Below, in pieces: positions 25,761-34,629 of a DNA stretch of 38,716 nt. Within the stretch, counting starts at the first letter, position 1. Every line of letters begins with the position of its first letter. The position numbers and the translations under genes were made by a program. The stretch spans positions 1-38,716 of the forward strand of contig NZ_JAUYQU010000211.1 in assembly GCF_030697065.1 (NCBI RefSeq), given 5' to 3'. Below the pieces are notes generated by a model. The model had not been told where the DNA came from. It made no database searches and was given only the letters and a program-made list of their open reading frames with translations. Source of the stretch: Bradyrhizobium sp. Lineage in GTDB: Bacteria > Pseudomonadota > Alphaproteobacteria > Rhizobiales > Xanthobacteraceae.

Positions 25761-26401
25761 TCGCTCAGCAGCGGGCGGAACGAGGGCCTGGATTTCACCC
25801 GCGCGTACCACGCCTTTGCCGCGTCGTCCTCGCTCCATGGCACGTCGCCCAGGTAATCGATCGCCGAAAGATGCGCCGCGGCGGCGAGGTCCGCATAGCT
25901 GATCCGGTCGCCGGCGAGATAGTTCCGCGTCTTCGCCAGCCAGCCGATATAGGCCAGATGATAGCGCACATTTACTTTCGCCGCGCGGATCACATCCGCC
26001 GCCGGCGCGCCGCCGCCGTCCTGCTCGTCCATGAAGCGCTTGTAGATGCGCTCGGTGACGAGCGGATTGGAGGCTTCCTCGAAAAACTTGTCGTTGAACC
26101 AGGCCATCAGCCGGCGCACTTCGATCCGTTCGCCCGGCGCGGTCGGCATCAGCCGGCGCTCATCCTGCGCGGCGCCATGGGTCTCGTCGAGATATTCGGC
26201 GATGATGCCGGCGCCGGGAATCGGCGGCAGCCGCTCGGCGATCAGCACCGGGGTGCTGCCCGCGGGGTTCAGCGCCAGAAACGCCTCGCGCCGCTCCCAG
26301 GCGCGCTCTTCCACCAGCTTCAGATCGAGGCCGTATTCGCCCAGCGCAAGGCGGACGAATCGCGACAGCGGACAGAACGGATGGTGAAACAGGATGTACA
26401 T
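25709..26401 (-). CDS. GST-fold protein, probable FzlA cell-division factor
   Basis: This 230-residue protein has a glutathione-S-transferase fold. The thioredoxin-like N-domain begins [20 protein letters not shown] and contains NPAGSTPVL with the cis-Pro. The helical C-domain includes [20 protein letters not shown]. The C-terminus YVDLDF resembles the conserved tail of alphaproteobacterial FzlA, a GST homolog that binds FtsZ and is needed for division; this identification is from memory and only moderately sure. The alternative is an ordinary GST, for which Cys10 could be the active residue. The gene overlaps queG downstream and diverges from uppP across 181 bp; a cell-envelope neighbour fits FzlA. 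Confidence 0.82.
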   Translation of the reverse strand: MYILFHHPFCPLSRFVRLALGEYGLDLKLVEERAWERREAFLALNPAGSTPVLIAERLPPIPGAGIIAEYLDETHGAAQDERRLMPTAPGERIEVRRLMAWFNDKFFEEASNPLVTERIYKRFMDEQDGGGAPAADVIRAAKVNVRYHLAYIGWLAKTRNYLAGDRISYADLAAAAHLSAIDYLGDVPWSEDDAAKAWYARVKSRPSFRPLLSEWLAGVPASRTYVDLDF

Positions 26402-26582
26402 GCAGGCCTTGAATATTTCGCGGCGCTTAACAATCCATCAACCGCGGCGGCGGCGCCAAACTACCTAAGCACAGGATTGAGGCAACCCGTGTTTTCACGT
26501 TTTTTGCGATTGCGGCAAGGTGGCGAATAAGCGAGAAGAACCCGGCTTTTCGGCTCCTTCCGATCAGAACGGAACCAATCAC

Positions 26583-27389
26583 ATGATGTCTGATACGTTG
26601 CGGGCGGTGATTCTCGGCATCGTCGAGGGCGTCACCGAATTCATCCCGGTATCCTCGACGGGCCATCTGCTGCTGGCCGAACGGTTCTTCGATCTCGGCG
26701 AAGGCCCTTTCTGGAAGAGCTTTGCGATCCTGATTCAGCTCGGCGCGATTCTAGCCATCGTCGCACTTTATTTTTCCAAATTGTGGCAGATCGCGCGCGG
26801 CATGTTCTCGGATCCCGCCGCGCAACGCTTCGTGATCGGGGTGCTGGTGGCGTTCCTGCCCGCGGCGGTGATCGGGGCGATCGCCGGCGGCTACATCAAG
26901 GCGTTCCTGTTCAATCCGTGGGTGGTGTGCTTTTCGCTGATCGTCGGCGGCGCCGTCCTGCTCTGGGTCGATCAGCTCGAACTCCAGCCGAGCCAGCACG
27001 ATGCCACCGCCTTTCCGCTGCCGATGTATCTCTGGATCGGCGTTGCGCAGTGCATTTCGATGATCCCCGGCGTGTCGCGCTCCGGCGCCACCATCGTCGG
27101 CGCCATGCTGCTCGGCGCCGACAAGCGCGCAGCGGCGGAGTTCTCCTTCTTCCTCGCGATCCCGACCATGCTCGGCGCGTTCGTCTACGACCTCTACAAG
27201 AGCCACGGCGAGATGACGATGGACCACGCCGGCCTGATCGCGATCGGCTTCGTGGTGTCGTTCATCACGGCGATGATCGTGGTCAAGGCGTTCCTCGGCT
27301 ACGTCACGCGCCACGGTTTTACGCTGTTCGCGTGGTGGCGCATCATCGTCGGCACGCTCGGCCTGATCGCGCTGGCGATGGGGCGGTAG
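26583..27389 (+). CDS. uppP: Undecaprenyl-diphosphate phosphatase
   Basis: This 268-residue polytopic inner-membrane enzyme (BacA/UppP family) removes a phosphate from undecaprenyl diphosphate so the lipid carrier of peptidoglycan synthesis can be reused; loss or excess changes bacitracin sensitivity. The two catalytic motifs are present: [18 protein letters not shown] near the N-terminus (Glu-rich site plus SSTGH) and [10 protein letters not shown] in the second half. About eight hydrophobic helices follow the usual layout. Start: ATG at 26583 (or 26586), with GGA nine bases upstream; the frame opens at a GTG at 26520 that has no spaced ribosome binding site. It converges with the epimerase gene, leaving 15 bp. 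Confidence 0.95.
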   Translation: MMSDTLRAVILGIVEGVTEFIPVSSTGHLLLAERFFDLGEGPFWKSFAILIQLGAILAIVALYFSKLWQIARGMFSDPAAQRFVIGVLVAFLPAAVIGAIAGGYIKAFLFNPWVVCFSLIVGGAVLLWVDQLELQPSQHDATAFPLPMYLWIGVAQCISMIPGVSRSGATIVGAMLLGADKRAAAEFSFFLAIPTMLGAFVYDLYKSHGEMTMDHAGLIAIGFVVSFITAMIVVKAFLGYVTRHGFTLFAWWRIIVGTLGLIALAMGR

Positions 27390-27404
27390 GAGGTCCTGCC
27401 CCGC

Positions 27405-28373
27405 TCACGCGCCCCGGTGCGCGAACTGTCCCGTCTTGCGGAAACGCCAGAGATATTGCGGCGCGATCGCTTCCAGCGAATCCGGCACGATGCCGAGGCC
27501 TTCGAGCGTCAGGCCGGCGGCTTTCGCGGCATCCGAAACCACATTGTCGGAGCGCAGCAGCGCCACCTGGTCCGGCGTCAGTTTGAGTGAACCGGGCGCG
27601 AACTGCAGGAACATCGCCTTGAATTTGGCGAGCCCGAACGGCAGCGACACCAGCATGCGCCGGCGCTGGATGGTGGCGAGAATGATTTCGATCACTTCCC
27701 GCATGGTCAGCACCTCGGGGCCGCCGAGCTCGTATACCGCGCCGGGCTTCGTCTTGCCGTCGACCGCATCCGCCACCGCGGTCGCGACGTCGCCGACATA
27801 GACCGGCTGCAGTTTCGTGTAGCCGCCGCCGATCAGCGGCAGCACCGGCGAGATGGTGGCGAGGCCGGCGAAACGGTTGGTGAACTGGTCCTCGGGGCCG
27901 AACACCACCGATGGCCGCAGGATGGTCGCCGTCGGCACGGCCGCCAGCACCGCCCGTTCGCCCGCCGCCTTCGAGCGTCCGTACCGCGCCGGCGAATTCT
28001 CGTCGGCGCCGATGGCGGAGACATGCACCATCCGTGCGCCGATGTCGTTCGCCACGCTGGCGATCGCGCCGGCGCCGGAGCCCTGCACCGCGTCGAAGGT
28101 CTGGGCGCCGCCCTCGGCCAGGATGCCGACCAGATTGATGGCGACGTGGGAATCGCGCATCGCGGCCTCGACCGAGGCCGGATAGCGCAGATTGGCCTGC
28201 ACGGCGTGGATCTGGCCGACCTTGCCGAGGGGTTGCAGATGCCCGGCCAGTTCCGGCCGCCGCACCGCGACCCGGATCCGGTAATCGCGCCTGGCCAGCG
28301 CCCGGACCACGTTGCGGCCGAGAAAGCCCGATCCTCCGAAAACCGTGACCAGCGTGTCCAGATTCGATGCCAT
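27405..28373 (-). CDS. NAD(P)-binding epimerase, complex I NDUFA9-like
   Basis: This 322-residue extended short-chain dehydrogenase has the Rossmann motif TVFGGSGFLGRNVVRAL at the N-terminus, INLVGIL in the core and HVSAIGADENSPARYGRSKA, where Tyr/Lys of the usual active site occur as YxxxK. ILRPSVVFGPEDQFTNRF and YVGDVATAV follow. It matches the NDUFA9-like family of alphaproteobacteria, the relatives of the complex I accessory subunit that binds NADPH. The role in bacteria is not settled; neighbours give no hint. The start could be the ATG at 28373 or the one three codons earlier at 28382; AAGGA upstream fits 28373 better by spacing. Confidence 0.87.
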   Translation of the reverse strand: MASNLDTLVTVFGGSGFLGRNVVRALARRDYRIRVAVRRPELAGHLQPLGKVGQIHAVQANLRYPASVEAAMRDSHVAINLVGILAEGGAQTFDAVQGSGAGAIASVANDIGARMVHVSAIGADENSPARYGRSKAAGERAVLAAVPTATILRPSVVFGPEDQFTNRFAGLATISPVLPLIGGGYTKLQPVYVGDVATAVADAVDGKTKPGAVYELGGPEVLTMREVIEIILATIQRRRMLVSLPFGLAKFKAMFLQFAPGSLKLTPDQVALLRSDNVVSDAAKAAGLTLEGLGIVPDSLEAIAPQYLWRFRKTGQFAHRGA

Positions 28374-28523
28374 GGGGGCCATTTTCCTTGGGGGTCAAAG
28401 TCGAGAAAACGCAGGGGATTACGCCGTTTCGCGATACGCCAACCGGCCGGTTCTGTACAGCGGATTTGGCCGGCAATGAGCCGATTTGACAAGCGCGTGA
28501 CCGATCCGTACTAACCGGCCCGG

Positions 28524-28610
<87 letters not shown>

Positions 28611-29198
28611 TTGCCCATGCCCATGATGTGCCAACCGGACGACCCAGGATGCATCATCCGGGCCGCCGCGGACCGGGCCATGCCGCAGCGTTTTCGCGCC
28701 GGCGCCAGTGCGCGATAAACTCAGCAAGCCTTCGATCGCATTAAGCAGACTGCGTTTCGATCTCGATCGAATCCGGGTCGCCGTCGCGCCGATCGGAAAA
28801 TTTCGTTGCGATGCTCCCCGCGAACTCAAACGGTGGTTACACCGGATATCCGAACGACCGAAGCGGGGCGACCTTGAGAATAAATTTCAAAACTGCATCG
28901 AGGCTTCGGAAGAAAACGAAATCTCTTTGATCGCTCATCGCGCGCGGTGACAACGCGTGATCCTGGATTGCTCGATACGACTCTGAAATTGTTCCACTCG
29001 CAATCAATGATCTCGATAGGAAGCCAAGGCCGTTTAGAATCGTTTCAAAGTTTTTTTAGAATCGTTTGAAGGTTGCGGTGAATGCAGTTCGAGATAACGC
29101 GAGCGTTCACACACATACAGCGATTCTAAATCGGCTCCGTTGCTTCCGCAGCTTCGATTCCCTAGTCACGTGATCACTGGGTGAATTGGGGGCGTATC
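28611..29198 (+). other. Intergenic leader of the iron-uptake operon
   Basis: The 588 bp between tRNA-Leu and the TonB receptor hold no convincing gene. Base composition turns AT-richer after about 28720, unlike the rest of the window. A short open frame at 28708-28950 (80 codons, GTG start, no ribosome binding site, no recognisable domain) is not reported as a gene. The right half carries the ICE-like boxes. I could not place a clear -35/-10 pair for the receptor gene. Confidence 0.6.
29033..29130 (+). promoter_or_regulatory. Cluster of Irr (ICE)-like boxes upstream of TonB receptor
   Basis: The 10-mer TTTAGAATCG occurs at 29033-29042 and again at 29055-29064, exactly 22 bp apart, each followed by TTTCAAA or TTTGAAG. 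A third, inverted copy CGATTCTAAA lies at 29121-29130. TTTAGAA and TTCTAAA are the half-sites of the iron control element bound by Irr, the iron/heme-responsive regulator of rhizobia. The 22-bp phasing (two helical turns) fits cooperative binding. The start codon is 68 bp downstream of the last box. Confidence 0.65.
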
Positions 29199-31544
29199 GT
29201 GAGTAACTTCAAAAACAACAAGAACCGTTTGTATGTCGGCGTGGCCACGGGCGTTCTTTCACTTTGCCTGACCGGTATTGGAGCTTCCGAAAGCAGCGCG
29301 CAGAGCGAAGCGCCGCGGGTGTTGCCGCCGGTGTCGATCGATGCGCCCCAGCAGAGAGCGCGGCCGACGCGTACGGTGCGGTCGCGCGCCGCGCCGCAGC
29401 GCGCGGCCCGCGTCGCGCCCCGGCAACCGACCGACCGGCCTCCGGCCTCCGTTACGGCCACCACGATGGGAACGACGCGAACGATCGGAACGCCGGCGCC
29501 GGCCTATGCCGGCGGCCAAGTGGCGCAGGGCGGCACGCTCGGCCTGCTCGGAAACGTAAGCGTCATGAACGCGCCGTTCAGCGTGCAGAACTACACTTCG
29601 AAGCTGATAGAAGATCAGCAGGCGCGTACGGCGGGCGACGTTCTGCAGAACGACGCCTCGGTGCGGACGACCAACAGCGGCAATGGCGGTTACGACGACA
29701 CTTTCCAGATCCGTGGCTTTCAGGTCGACGGCGCGGATGTCGGGCTCAACGGAATGTATGGCCTGGTGTCGCGCTTCCGTGCGCCGGCCTACTTCACCGA
29801 GCGTGTTCAGCTGCTGAAGGGCCCCGGCGCCCTGCTCAACGGCATCGCGCCGAACAATACGATCGGCGGCTCCATCAACATCGTCACCAAGCGCGCGCCG
29901 GAAGACCCGCTGCTGCGCGTGACGCCATTCTTCGTATCGGCGGCCAATTTCGGCCTGCACGTCGATACCGCGCGTCGCTTCGGTGACCAGAAGGAGTGGG
30001 GGGTTCGTTTCAACGGCGTCGTTCGCGACGGTGAACTGAATGTCAAGGACGGCAATCTGCGCAGCGGTCTCGCCGCGCTGGGCGTCGACTATCGCGCCGA
30101 ACGCTTCCGCTGGACCCTCGACGCCATCTCGCAGAACGACGACACCAACGAATTCCGCCCGCAGATCACCATCCCTGCCACTTTCGCCTTCGTGCCGCGC
30201 CCGCCGGACCCGAGGACCAACTGGTACAAGGGATCGAAGCTCGAGCAGCGCGACAACACCATCATGTCGCAGGCGGAAGTCGATGTGACCGACTGGCTGA
30301 CGGCCTATGCGGGCGTCGGCTACCGTGACGGATTTTCCGCGCAGGACTTTCCGACAGGAACATTGACGAACCCGACCACCGGCGCTTTCACCGTCACCCA
30401 AAGGTACTATGACGAGTATCAAAAGGTCGCCAGCGGCAATGTCGGCTTCCGTTCGAACTTCAACACGGGCCCGATCAACCACAGGCTCAACGTGGCCTAT
30501 TCGGCCTTCGACCGCGAGCTTGGTTTCGGCTTCGCAGCGAACCCGACTTCCTTCGCATCGAACATCTACAATCCGACGCCGCTTCCCCCGCTCGCCATGG
30601 CGCGCATGACCCCGGGAAAATCGAACGATATTCTGCAGCAAGGCGTCTCGGTATCCGACACCATCTCTTTCCTCGACGAGGTGGTGATGATCACGGGCGG
30701 CGTTCGCTACCAGAAGATCGATTCGGACAGTTTCAGCAATACGACCGGGGTCCGCACCGGCGGTTACAGTTCCGAAGCGGTGTCGCCGCTGGCCGGTGTC
30801 GTGTTCAAGCCTGTGAGGAACGTCTCGCTCTATGCCAACTATGCCGAAGGGTTGTCGCAGGGCGCGGTGGTTCCGCTAACACAAGGAGCACCTTTCGCCA
30901 CCGTTCCCTACGCCAATGCCGGCCAAACGCTCGCTCCGTTCAAGTCCAAGCAACTTGAAGGCGGCGTGAAGGTCGATTGGGGCACGATCACCACGACGGC
31001 GGCCTATTTCGAGATCAGGCGGCCGAGCCTTATCACGCTCAATCCCGGCCTGCCCACCGCCACGCAAGCCTATGACGGCGAGCAGAACAATCACGGCATC
31101 GAGCTGAACGCCTACGGACTGCTGATGCCCGGTGTGCGCGGACTGGTGAGCTACACCTATCTCATTCCGGAGATCACCAAGACGGGGAGCACAGCCGCAT
31201 TGCTTGCCACGCTCGGCAAGGACGCCGTCGGCCAGCCGCGCGAGCGTTTCTCGGCCAGCCTTGACTGGGATATTCCGGGTGTTGCCGGTCTCGCCTTCAA
31301 CAGCCGCGTGATCTACACGGGCCAGAGCTATCTGAACGGCATAAACACGGTGCTGTTCCCGAGTTGGACGCGATACGACGTCGGCGCCCGTTATGCGACC
31401 AGGATCGAAGGCCGGCCGGTGACGTTCCGCGCCGGTGTCGAGAACATCTTCGACAAGGCCTACTGGACCAACGCCGGTACATTCTCGGCTCTCGCGCCGG
31501 GCCGCACCTACCTCTTCTCTGCGGCATTCGATCTCCTGCCGTAG
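29199..31544 (+). CDS. TonB-dependent ferric-siderophore receptor
   Basis: This 781-residue outer-membrane receptor imports ferric siderophores with energy from TonB. After a signal peptide (LYVGVATGVLSLCLTGIGAS, cleaved before about residue 38) comes a Pro/Arg/Ala-rich linker (about 45-100). The plug domain contains QARTAGDVLQNDASVRTTNS, DTFQIRGFQVDGADVGLNG, ERVQLLKGPGALLNGIAPNN and GGSINIVTKRAPEDP, all hallmarks of the siderophore (FhuA/FecA) class. The rest is a 22-strand barrel ending in the typical aromatic C-terminus (YLFSAAFDLLP). The siderophore cannot be told. The start is GTG at 29199 with GGGGG seven bases upstream; another GTG at 29181 is less likely. ICE-like boxes lie upstream. 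It is first in an operon with DUF4198, DUF3649, PepSY and DUF3325 genes. Confidence 0.93.
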   Translation: MSNFKNNKNRLYVGVATGVLSLCLTGIGASESSAQSEAPRVLPPVSIDAPQQRARPTRTVRSRAAPQRAARVAPRQPTDRPPASVTATTMGTTRTIGTPAPAYAGGQVAQGGTLGLLGNVSVMNAPFSVQNYTSKLIEDQQARTAGDVLQNDASVRTTNSGNGGYDDTFQIRGFQVDGADVGLNGMYGLVSRFRAPAYFTERVQLLKGPGALLNGIAPNNTIGGSINIVTKRAPEDPLLRVTPFFVSAANFGLHVDTARRFGDQKEWGVRFNGVVRDGELNVKDGNLRSGLAALGVDYRAERFRWTLDAISQNDDTNEFRPQITIPATFAFVPRPPDPRTNWYKGSKLEQRDNTIMSQAEVDVTDWLTAYAGVGYRDGFSAQDFPTGTLTNPTTGAFTVTQRYYDEYQKVASGNVGFRSNFNTGPINHRLNVAYSAFDRELGFGFAANPTSFASNIYNPTPLPPLAMARMTPGKSNDILQQGVSVSDTISFLDEVVMITGGVRYQKIDSDSFSNTTGVRTGGYSSEAVSPLAGVVFKPVRNVSLYANYAEGLSQGAVVPLTQGAPFATVPYANAGQTLAPFKSKQLEGGVKVDWGTITTTAAYFEIRRPSLITLNPGLPTATQAYDGEQNNHGIELNAYGLLMPGVRGLVSYTYLIPEITKTGSTAALLATLGKDAVGQPRERFSASLDWDIPGVAGLAFNSRVIYTGQSYLNGINTVLFPSWTRYDVGARYATRIEGRPVTFRAGVENIFDKAYWTNAGTFSALAPGRTYLFSAAFDLLP

Positions 31545-31567
31545 AGAACGCCAACCGGAGCACCAGG

Positions 31568-32296
31568 ATGACCAAACATTTTCTCGCCATCGCCGCCTTG
31601 CTTGCATTGGTGACGCCTTCCCAGGCGCACCAGATCTGGATCGAGCAGGCCGACGGGCAAAACGCCGTGGTCCGTTTCGGCGAATACGGCCAGAACCTTC
31701 GCGAAGTATCGCCGGGGCTGCTCGACAAGTTTGCAAAGCCGACCGCTACGCTCATCTCCGCAAAAGGCGAGCAGAAGGCCGACGCCACCAAGACCGCAAG
31801 CGGCTTCACGCTGCCATTCTCCGCGGCCCCCGGCGACGGCCTTGTGGCGGAAGATGCGAGCTACCCGCTTTATACCTGGAAGCAACAGGGCAAGGACGTC
31901 ACCAACCGGTACTATCCCGCGGCGCGCTTCGTCACCGGCCTTGCCGCGCAACAACCCAAGCTGGTGCTCGACCTCGTGCCGACTGGCCAGGCCGGGCAAT
32001 TCAAGCTCTTCTTCAAGGATCAGCCCAAGGCCAAGACCAAGGTGACGCTGGTAACGGAATCGGGCTGGTCGAAGGAAGCTCACACCGACGAGCAGGGTCT
32101 TGTAACGTTCGACATGCCCTGGAAGGGCGTCTACGTGGCTGAAGTCAGCTTCAACGACCGCAGCGCCGGCGAACGCGCGGGCACGAGCGGCCCCGAGAGG
32201 TATGATGCCGTCAGCTATGCCACCACCGTGACCTATGTGAACGCCGGCGGCCTTGCGCCGATTCCCGCGGGCCCGCCGGCAACGCCTGGCAAATGA
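31568..32296 (+). CDS. DUF4198 periplasmic protein of iron operon
   Basis: This 242-residue protein has a clean signal peptide (MTKHFLAIAALLALVTPSQA, cleaved before HQIWIEQ). The mature protein starts with the HxxWxE-like pattern of DUF4198, a beta-rich periplasmic family found beside metal or siderophore receptors. Further on, ELVTFDMPWKGVYVAEV-like strands (LVTFDMPWKGVYVAEVSFND) resemble a carboxypeptidase-regulatory-type beta sandwich. The biochemical role is not known; metal or siderophore handling in the periplasm is inferred from neighbours. GGAG stands seven bases before the ATG. It starts 23 bp after the receptor gene and shares an ATGA overlap with the next gene. Confidence 0.82.
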   Translation: MTKHFLAIAALLALVTPSQAHQIWIEQADGQNAVVRFGEYGQNLREVSPGLLDKFAKPTATLISAKGEQKADATKTASGFTLPFSAAPGDGLVAEDASYPLYTWKQQGKDVTNRYYPAARFVTGLAAQQPKLVLDLVPTGQAGQFKLFFKDQPKAKTKVTLVTESGWSKEAHTDEQGLVTFDMPWKGVYVAEVSFNDRSAGERAGTSGPERYDAVSYATTVTYVNAGGLAPIPAGPPATPGK

Positions 32297-32574
32297 ACGC
32301 CCGGATACAACGGGTCCGCTCAACCGGCCCTCTCGTCTCGCGCATCGTCGCCGCCCTGTTCGGCGGCTATGCCCTGGCCGCGCTCAGCAGCGTCGCCGTG
32401 CTCGCCCTGCCATTGAGCAAGCCGCAGGCCGTGCTCACCGGGATGCTGGCAAGCTTCGCAATCTACACGGCGGCCGTGGTCTGGGTGTTCGCCGTGCGCA
32501 ATGCGCTGAAGGCCTGGGCAGGGCTGACGATCGTGGCCGCGGCGCTGTTGCCCCTGGCGTGGTCTGTTTCCTGA
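32293..32574 (+). CDS. DUF3649 inner-membrane protein of iron operon
   Basis: This 93-residue protein has three hydrophobic helices (LFGGYALAALSSVAVLALPL; GMLASFAIYTAAVVWVFAV; GLTIVAAALLPLAWSV) and almost no loops. It matches the small DUF3649 iron-uptake membrane protein family that regularly precedes PepSY-type (PiuB/FoxB) genes. Function is unknown; it probably forms a membrane complex with the PepSY and DUF3325 proteins. It overlaps the DUF4198 gene by ATGA and is followed after 13 bp by the PepSY gene, so all are translated from one mRNA. Confidence 0.8.
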   Translation: MNARIQRVRSTGPLVSRIVAALFGGYALAALSSVAVLALPLSKPQAVLTGMLASFAIYTAAVVWVFAVRNALKAWAGLTIVAAALLPLAWSVS

Positions 32575-32587
32575 GGATGGCCGGCGC

Positions 32588-34216
32588 GTGAATTCGGACA
32601 ACGATCAGCGGGTTGCAGGACGCGGCATCCGGCAAACCATGTCCAGCCTGCATACATGGACCGGCCTTCTGCTCGGCTGGATTCTCTATGCCATGTTTCT
32701 CACCGGCACCGTGTCCTATTTCAAGGACGAGCTCTCGCAATGGATGCGGCCGGAACTGGCGCGGCTGTCCGAAATTCCCGATCAGGCCGTGGTGGCGCAG
32801 CGGATCGCCGACGAATTCGGCAAGACCTTGGCCGGCGCCTCGCAGTGGAGCATGCGCCTGCCCGACGCGCGCAACAACAGCGTCTATGCCTTCTGGCGCA
32901 CCTCCGCACGCAGCCCGGGCCAGCGCGGTTTTGGTGAAGCCTATTTCGATCCCGCAACCGGCGGGAAAGTCACCTCGCGCGAAACGCTGGGCGGGGACTT
33001 CTTCTACCGCTTCCACTTCCAGTTTCACTACATGCCCGTGGTGTGGGGCAGATGGATCGCGGGCGCGGCCGCGATGTTCATGCTCGTGGCCATCGTCAGC
33101 GGCGTCATCACCCACAAGAAGATCTTCGTCGATTTCTTCACCTTTCGCTGGGGAAGGAGACAGCGCTCGTGGCTGGACGCGCACAACGCCCTGGCGGTGT
33201 TCGGGCTGCCGTTCCATCTCATGATCACGTACACGGGACTGGTGACGTTGATGGCGCTGTACATGCCCTGGGGCGAGCGCGTCGCGTTCAAGACCCCGGC
33301 CGAGCGCCAGCAACTCGCCGCCGAACTCAGCGCGTTCATCCCGCCGGGCAAGCCCAGCGGGCAGAACGTGCCGCTGGCATCGGTCGAGGAGATGGTGCGG
33401 CAGGCGCAGGAACGCTGGGGCCGGGATCAAGTGGGGCGCGTCAACGCGGTCCATCCGGGAGATGCGGCAGCGCGGGTGGCTGTGACGCGAGGCGATCCGG
33501 GCCGGGTTTCCATGAGCCCGCAATATCTCGAGTTCGAAGGCGCCACCGGCAAATTGCTGGCGGTTCGCGAGAATGTGGGGGGCGCGGCGGAGACGCGGGG
33601 CGTATTCTATGCGCTCCACCTCGGACGATTCAGCGACACCGTGACCCGATGGCTGTACTTCCTCGTCAGCTTCATGGGCACGGCGATGGTCGGCACCGGC
33701 CTCGTCATGTGGACCGTCAAGCGGCGGCAGCAGTTGCCGGATCCGGATCGCCCCTATTTCGGTTTTCGCCTCGTGGAGCGGTTGAATATCGCGGGCATCG
33801 CCGGCCTGTCGGTCGCCATGACGGCATTCCTTTGGGGCAACCGGCTGCTGCCGCATCCGTTGGAAGGCCGAGCCGAGCTCGAGATCCACCTGTTCTTCAT
33901 CGTCTGGGCATTGACCCTGCTGCATGCTTTGGCGCGTCCGGCGAGGTCGGCCTGGGTCGAGCAGCTATGGGCGGCCTCGGTGCTGCTGTCGTTGTTGCCG
34001 GTGCTCAACGCAATGACGACGCAACGTCCGCTATGGCACAGCCTGGCCGAAGGCGACTGGATCTTCGCCGGGATGGATATCATGTGCTGGGCGCTCGCCT
34101 GGCTCCACGCCGCGCTGGCGATGCGCACGGCCCGGCAAAGCGCCGTCTCTCCATCCCGCAGCAAAGCAAATCGGCGGGCTCCGGTCACCGTCGCTTCCAG
34201 CGAGGGAGCAGGATGA
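32588..34216 (+). CDS. PepSY-associated membrane protein, FoxB/PiuB-type ferrisiderophore reductase
   Basis: This 542-residue inner-membrane protein has the PepSY-associated TM pattern: the first helix follows SSLHTWTGLLLGWILYAMFL with the conserved His, a periplasmic PepSY-like region follows, and FHFQFHYMPVVWGRWIAG leads to further helices. HNALAVFGLPFHLMITYTGL and FYALHLGRFSDTVTRWLYFL supply additional paired His residues, suggestive of heme ligation. FoxB-type relatives reduce ferric siderophores in the periplasm to release iron, which fits its place behind the TonB receptor. The assignment is by family and context, not by direct evidence. The start is GTG at 32588 with AGGA about ten bases upstream. 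The stop overlaps the next gene by ATGA. Confidence 0.87.
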   Translation: MNSDNDQRVAGRGIRQTMSSLHTWTGLLLGWILYAMFLTGTVSYFKDELSQWMRPELARLSEIPDQAVVAQRIADEFGKTLAGASQWSMRLPDARNNSVYAFWRTSARSPGQRGFGEAYFDPATGGKVTSRETLGGDFFYRFHFQFHYMPVVWGRWIAGAAAMFMLVAIVSGVITHKKIFVDFFTFRWGRRQRSWLDAHNALAVFGLPFHLMITYTGLVTLMALYMPWGERVAFKTPAERQQLAAELSAFIPPGKPSGQNVPLASVEEMVRQAQERWGRDQVGRVNAVHPGDAAARVAVTRGDPGRVSMSPQYLEFEGATGKLLAVRENVGGAAETRGVFYALHLGRFSDTVTRWLYFLVSFMGTAMVGTGLVMWTVKRRQQLPDPDRPYFGFRLVERLNIAGIAGLSVAMTAFLWGNRLLPHPLEGRAELEIHLFFIVWALTLLHALARPARSAWVEQLWAASVLLSLLPVLNAMTTQRPLWHSLAEGDWIFAGMDIMCWALAWLHAALAMRTARQSAVSPSRSKANRRAPVTVASSEGAG

Positions 34217-34518
34217 GCCACCTGCTGGCCTTTGCGCTGTGCCTGGCGGGTTTCGCCGCGCTGGCGTTTGCCGTGCATCGCCAGCAGCGCGATATTTTCG
34301 GCCGGTCGCTGCCGTTGGCCACGACATGGGTTCTTCGCGTTCTTGGCGCCTGCGCCCTGCTGCTTGCGCTCGGCGTCCTCGTCGCCTGGCACGGCTGGAG
34401 CCTTGGCCTCGTGATGTTCAGCGGCCATACCAGCCTAGTTTCCGGTATCGTGTATTGCATGCTCGTCGGATATTCGAGGATCCGGCCACGCGCTTTGCCG
34501 CGGAGCGCGCCCCGATAA
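34213..34518 (+). CDS. DUF3325 inner-membrane protein of iron operon
   Basis: This 101-residue protein has three hydrophobic helices: MSHLLAFALCLAGFAALAFA, VLRVLGACALLLALGVLVAW and SLVSGIVYCMLVGYSRI. The layout HRQQRDIFGR after the first helix and the short second half match the DUF3325 family, a usual companion of DUF3649 and PepSY genes in iron-uptake operons. Function is unknown. It overlaps the end of the PepSY gene by ATGA (ATG at 34213) with GGAGCAGG upstream. It is the last gene of the operon; the LuxR-type gene follows after 111 bp. Confidence 0.82.
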   Translation: MSHLLAFALCLAGFAALAFAVHRQQRDIFGRSLPLATTWVLRVLGACALLLALGVLVAWHGWSLGLVMFSGHTSLVSGIVYCMLVGYSRIRPRALPRSAPR

Positions 34519-34629
34519 GGTCAGGGTTCGGCCCGGCGCCTCATCCGGCGAGGCCCAATCTTACTGCATGCACGCGGTGCGACGCCCTGGGCACGCCAAC
34601 ACTCGACAAAAGTTCCATCCCTTGGCACG

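Noticed and set aside
28708..28950. 80-codon open frame between tRNA-Leu and the TonB receptor
   Set aside because: GTG start without ribosome binding site, no domain or signal, in an AT-richer regulatory region. It could be a small protein but cannot be supported.
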